NCBI GenBank assembly: GCA_910586955.1
Contig: CAJUMM010000056.1
Coordinates: 1 to 17,320, forward strand
DNA length: 17,320 nucleotides
From: an uncultured Lachnospiraceae bacterium
Lineage (GTDB): Bacteria; Bacillota; Clostridia; Lachnospirales; Lachnospiraceae
Reading direction: 5' to 3'
The translations under genes and the position numbers were made by a program. Positions 15,566 to 17,320 of the stretch are shown here, in pieces; positions within the stretch are counted from its first letter, which is position 1; each line of letters starts with the position of its first letter. The notes below the pieces were generated by a model. The model was not told the origin of the DNA. It searched no databases and saw only the letters and a program-made list of their open reading frames with translations.

Positions 15566-16098
15566 CGCCGAACCAGACACGCGGCCAGTTCCAGCGGGGC
15601 AATTCCTGTAACCAGCAGCCAAGGCCTATGGCCAACTACTCCGTGATGCAGCCAAGGATCTCTTCCTCCTGCTCCCAGAACCAGGGTAATCCTGCTTCCT
15701 GCCAGCAGAGCCAGCACAGGGAACCTTCTTCCTGCTGTCCGCCTCCCCAGAGGCCGGCTCCTCCCTGCGGGGCGCCCCAGAGGCCCGTTTCCCCCTGCCC
15801 GCCTCCCCAGAGGCCCGTTCCTCCCTGCCCGGGTCCCTCCCGTCCCTGGGATCAGATGACCCAGGAACAGCTTCTTAAGTGGATTACTTTAACGAAGTTT
15901 GCCTGTGTGGATGCAAACCTCTATCTGGATACTCATCCCTGCGACCGGGAAGCCCTTGCGTATTTCCAGGAGTATATCCGCCTTTATACGGAAGCGATGG
16001 ATGAATATGCAAAATCCTACGGCCCCCTCACCATTTCCCATGCCAGGCATTGTGATACTTACTGGGACTGGGTCAATCAGCCGTGGCCGTGGCAATAG
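15562..16098 (+). CDS. cotJB: Spore coat protein CotJB with a long Cys/Pro/Gln-rich N-terminal extension
   Basis: The CotJB domain occupies residues about 99-178: MTQEQLLKWITLTKFACVD, HPCDREALAYFQEYIRLY, YGPLTISH, and the end CDTYWDWVNQPWPWQ. CotJB is usually only about 80-90 residues. Here roughly 98 residues precede it, rich in Gln, Ser, Pro and Cys, with eight cysteines (16, 37, 47, 58, 59, 69, 79, 89). Three and a partial copies of a 10-residue unit of the type CPPPQRPVPP lie at 59-95. The ATG at 15562 has GGGGTG 7 bases upstream and overlaps the cotJA stop; a TTG two codons earlier is also in frame. The extension is not explained by a shifted start, because the frame is continuous into the CotJB domain. 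It may allow disulfide or proline-rich packing in the coat, which is inference. Confidence 0.88.
   Translation: MTPNQTRGQFQRGNSCNQQPRPMANYSVMQPRISSSCSQNQGNPASCQQSQHREPSSCCPPPQRPAPPCGAPQRPVSPCPPPQRPVPPCPGPSRPWDQMTQEQLLKWITLTKFACVDANLYLDTHPCDREALAYFQEYIRLYTEAMDEYAKSYGPLTISHARHCDTYWDWVNQPWPWQ
15736..15846 (+). repeat. 30-bp in-frame tandem repeat inside cotJB
   Basis: Three full 30-bp units (15736-15765, 15766-15795, 15796-15825) and a 21-bp partial unit (15826-15846) encode ten-residue repeats beginning with Cys and containing P-Q-R-P. Units 1 and 3 differ at only a few bases, so copy number could vary between strains by slippage or unequal recombination without breaking the frame. Confidence 0.85.
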
Positions 16099-16119
16099 AA
16101 AGGAGGGAATTAATCTTAT

Positions 16120-16755
16120 ATGTTTAATTATGAAAAACGTCTGGAATACCCGATTCATATCAAAGAAACCAATCCGAAACTGGCGCAGGCTATCATAACA
16201 CAATACGGCGGACCCAACGGGGAGCTGGGCGCTTCCATGCGCTACCTGTCCCAGCGCTACACCATGCCTTACAAGGAGTGTATGGCGGTTTTGACGGATA
16301 TCGGCACCGAAGAGCTGGGCCACTTCGAAATGATTGCTACCATCGTCCACCAGCTCACCCGGAATATGTCCATGGAAGAGCTGAAGGCCTCGGGTTTTGA
16401 CGCCTACTATGTGGATCATACATTGGGACTGTGGCCCCAGGCCGCTTCGGGAACGCCCTTCTCCGCCGCCATGTTCCAGTCCGTGGGAGATCCCATTACG
16501 GATTTGATGGAGGATATGGCAGCAGAGGAAAAAGCACGCACCACCTACGACAACATCCTGCGCCTGTCTGTAGATTCCCCGGATGTAACCGACGCCATCC
16601 GCTTCCTGCGGGCCAGGGAAGTAGTTCACTTCCAGCGGTTTGGGGAAGCCCTGCGCATTGTCCAGGAGCATCTGGATTCCAAGAACTACTATGCCTTCAA
16701 CCCGGCTTTCGACACCAACGGCGGGAACTGCGGCTGCAAGCAGCAGAAAGGCTGA
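16120..16755 (+). CDS. cotJC: Spore coat protein CotJC, manganese catalase family
   Basis: The 211-residue product is a ferritin-fold protein of the dimanganese catalase family, which as CotJC sits in the spore coat. Mn-catalases turn hydrogen peroxide into water and oxygen. The expected metal ligands are present: E35 in GPNGELGA, E65 and H68 in TEELGHFEM, E136 or E137 in AAEEKAR, and H170 in REVVHFQRF. This pattern matches the E35/E66/H69/E148/H181 set of Lactobacillus plantarum Mn-catalase, so catalytic activity is plausible. It ends in a small Gly/Cys tail (GGNCGCKQQKG). The ATG at 16120 has a strong AGGAGG, but at an unusually long spacing of 13 bases. The gene begins 21 bp after cotJB and closes the cotJABC operon, followed by a UUCG-loop terminator. 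Confidence 0.95.
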   Translation: MFNYEKRLEYPIHIKETNPKLAQAIITQYGGPNGELGASMRYLSQRYTMPYKECMAVLTDIGTEELGHFEMIATIVHQLTRNMSMEELKASGFDAYYVDHTLGLWPQAASGTPFSAAMFQSVGDPITDLMEDMAAEEKARTTYDNILRLSVDSPDVTDAIRFLRAREVVHFQRFGEALRIVQEHLDSKNYYAFNPAFDTNGGNCGCKQQKG

Positions 16756-16774
16756 AAGCAGTAGAAAAGGGACG

Positions 16775-16792
16775 CCGGCTTCGGCCGGTTTT
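16775..16792 (+). terminator. Short UUCG-loop terminator after cotJC
   Basis: CCGGC-TTCG-GCCGG followed by TTTT, 19 bp after the cotJC stop. The C(UUCG)G tetraloop is extra stable, which compensates for the 5-bp stem. The T-tract is short (four), so termination may be partial and helped by the larger hairpin that follows. Confidence 0.7.
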
Positions 16793-16809
16793 AGCCCCTG
16801 ATTCCTAAA

Positions 16810-16893
16810 AAAGAGGGAATTCCATAGAGTTTCGGCTTATTAAGCCTTTGAAGCTCCGTGGGATTCTCTCTTTATTTATTGTTTTTTATTTTC
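16810..16893 (+). terminator. Large compound hairpin, probable second and perhaps bidirectional terminator
   Basis: A 15-bp arm pair (16810-16824 with 16859-16873, two G-U wobbles) encloses an extra short helix (GAG with CTC) and an inner perfect hairpin GGCTT-ATT-AAGCC. Downstream is a T-rich tract (TTTATTTATTGTTTTTT), and upstream is a run of A, so it could terminate transcription in either direction. It separates cotJABC from the GntR-type gene. It is longer and more structured than an ordinary terminator. Confidence 0.65.
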
Positions 16894-16924
16894 TGAAATG
16901 CTCAAAACTTTTAGAAATTTTCCC

Positions 16925-16975
16925 TTTACAACCATTCCAATCCGTATTATACTGTATCTATTAAAACAATACAGT
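16925..16975 (+). promoter_or_regulatory. Promoter and palindromic operator of the GntR-type gene
   Basis: TTTACA (16925-16930), 17-bp spacer and TATACT (16948-16953) form a good SigA promoter. ACTGTAT (16951-16957) and ATACAGT (16969-16975) form a perfect 7-bp inverted repeat with an 11-bp centre that overlaps the -10 box and the expected start point. This is the usual position for autorepression by a YtrA-type GntR regulator. Confidence 0.65.
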
Positions 16976-16999
16976 TATAGACAGAAAGGCTGTGATCCA

Positions 17000-17292
17000 T
17001 TGGAGATTGTCATAAGCAATAAAGCAAGCCGCCCTCTGTATGAGCAGATTTCCACACAGGTCAAAGGGCAGATCATGAAGGGTGATCTGAAAGCCGGAGA
17101 AGCCCTTCCCTCTATCCGCTCTCTTGCAAAATCCCTGCAAATCAGTGTTTTGACCGTGCAAAAGGCATATGACCTGCTTCAAGAAGAGGGATTTATCGAA
17201 ACAACAGCGGGAAAAGGCTGTTTTGTTTCCGTCCAAAACCAGGATTTCTATTTAGAAGAACAGCAGAAAAAAATTGAGGAGCATTTCAATGA
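17000..17292 (+). CDS. GntR-family (YtrA-type) regulator, truncated at the contig end
   Basis: The N-terminal 97 codons of a GntR winged-helix regulator: ASRPLYEQISTQVKGQIMKG, then LKAGEALPSIRSLAKSLQIS, TVQKAYDLLQEEGFIET and GKGCFV. The domain begins within the first ten residues and is followed by a charged helix, as in the short YtrA subfamily (about 120-130 residues, usually next to ABC transporter genes). The start is a TTG at 17000 with AAAGG about 10 bases upstream; no in-frame ATG occurs before the conserved region. Genuine sequence ends at about 17292. The frame stays open through the adapter to 17320, giving a false C-terminal ending RKSTRLNS. The rest of the gene and its likely transporter partner are missing. 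Confidence 0.85.
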
Positions 17293-17320
17293 AGATCGGA
17301 AGAGCACACGTCTGAACTCC
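17293..17320 (+). other. Illumina TruSeq adapter sequence at the contig end (artefact)
   Basis: The last 28 bases begin AGATCGGAAGAGCACACGTC and continue with TGAACTCC, matching the start of the standard TruSeq indexed adapter read without a mismatch. This is untrimmed library sequence joined to the genome, not biology. Confidence 0.97.

Noticed and set aside
1..17320. CRISPR array, tRNA/rRNA genes, insertion sequences, prophage or defence system
   Set aside because: I saw no spaced direct repeats, no tRNA-like cloverleaf, no transposase or integrase motifs and no restriction or toxin-antitoxin genes. The window is mostly metabolic and sporulation genes.

Overview
The window looks like part of the chromosome of a spore-forming, low-to-moderate GC anaerobe of the Clostridia, most likely Lachnospiraceae. 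The reasons are the cotJABC spore-coat operon, strong AGGAGG-type ribosome binding sites, a pyruvate kinase with an extra C-terminal phosphohistidine-type domain, and a LysA/YczE pair. The organism is inferred from gene content, not from a marker gene.

Layout from left to right. (1) Positions 1-4065, minus strand: pyk followed 29 bp later by mutS, whose 3' end lies beyond the left edge. (2) Positions 4085-10818, minus strand: a five-gene sugar operon ending in a good intrinsic terminator. In transcription order it encodes a ribose-type (CUT2) substrate-binding lipoprotein, a double-ATPase subunit, a permease, and two different paralogues of the L-arabinose/L-fucose isomerase family. A divergent AraC-type regulator (10892-11758) faces it across a 329-bp intergenic region. 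(3) Positions 11769-14687: a lysA-yczE pair on the minus strand with a divergent LysR-type regulator, and a T-N11-A dyad between them. (4) Positions 14672-15217: a small Glu-rich lipoprotein on the minus strand whose stop overlaps the end of the LysR gene. (5) Positions 15307-16792: the cotJA-cotJB-cotJC spore-coat operon behind a mother-cell-sigma-like promoter. CotJB carries an unusual N-terminal Cys/Pro repeat extension. (6) Positions 16810-17292: a large compound hairpin, then the start of a YtrA-type GntR regulator gene with its own promoter and palindromic operator.

The last 28 bases (17293-17320) match Illumina TruSeq adapter sequence. The right edge is therefore almost certainly a contig end with untrimmed adapter, and the last codons of the GntR reading frame are artificial.

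The most interesting biology is the sugar operon. It has a complete importer and two tandem metal-ligand-conserved aldose-ketose isomerase homologues, but no kinase, epimerase or aldolase, so the substrate and pathway cannot be read from context. The repeat-extended CotJB and the lysA-yczE coupling come next.
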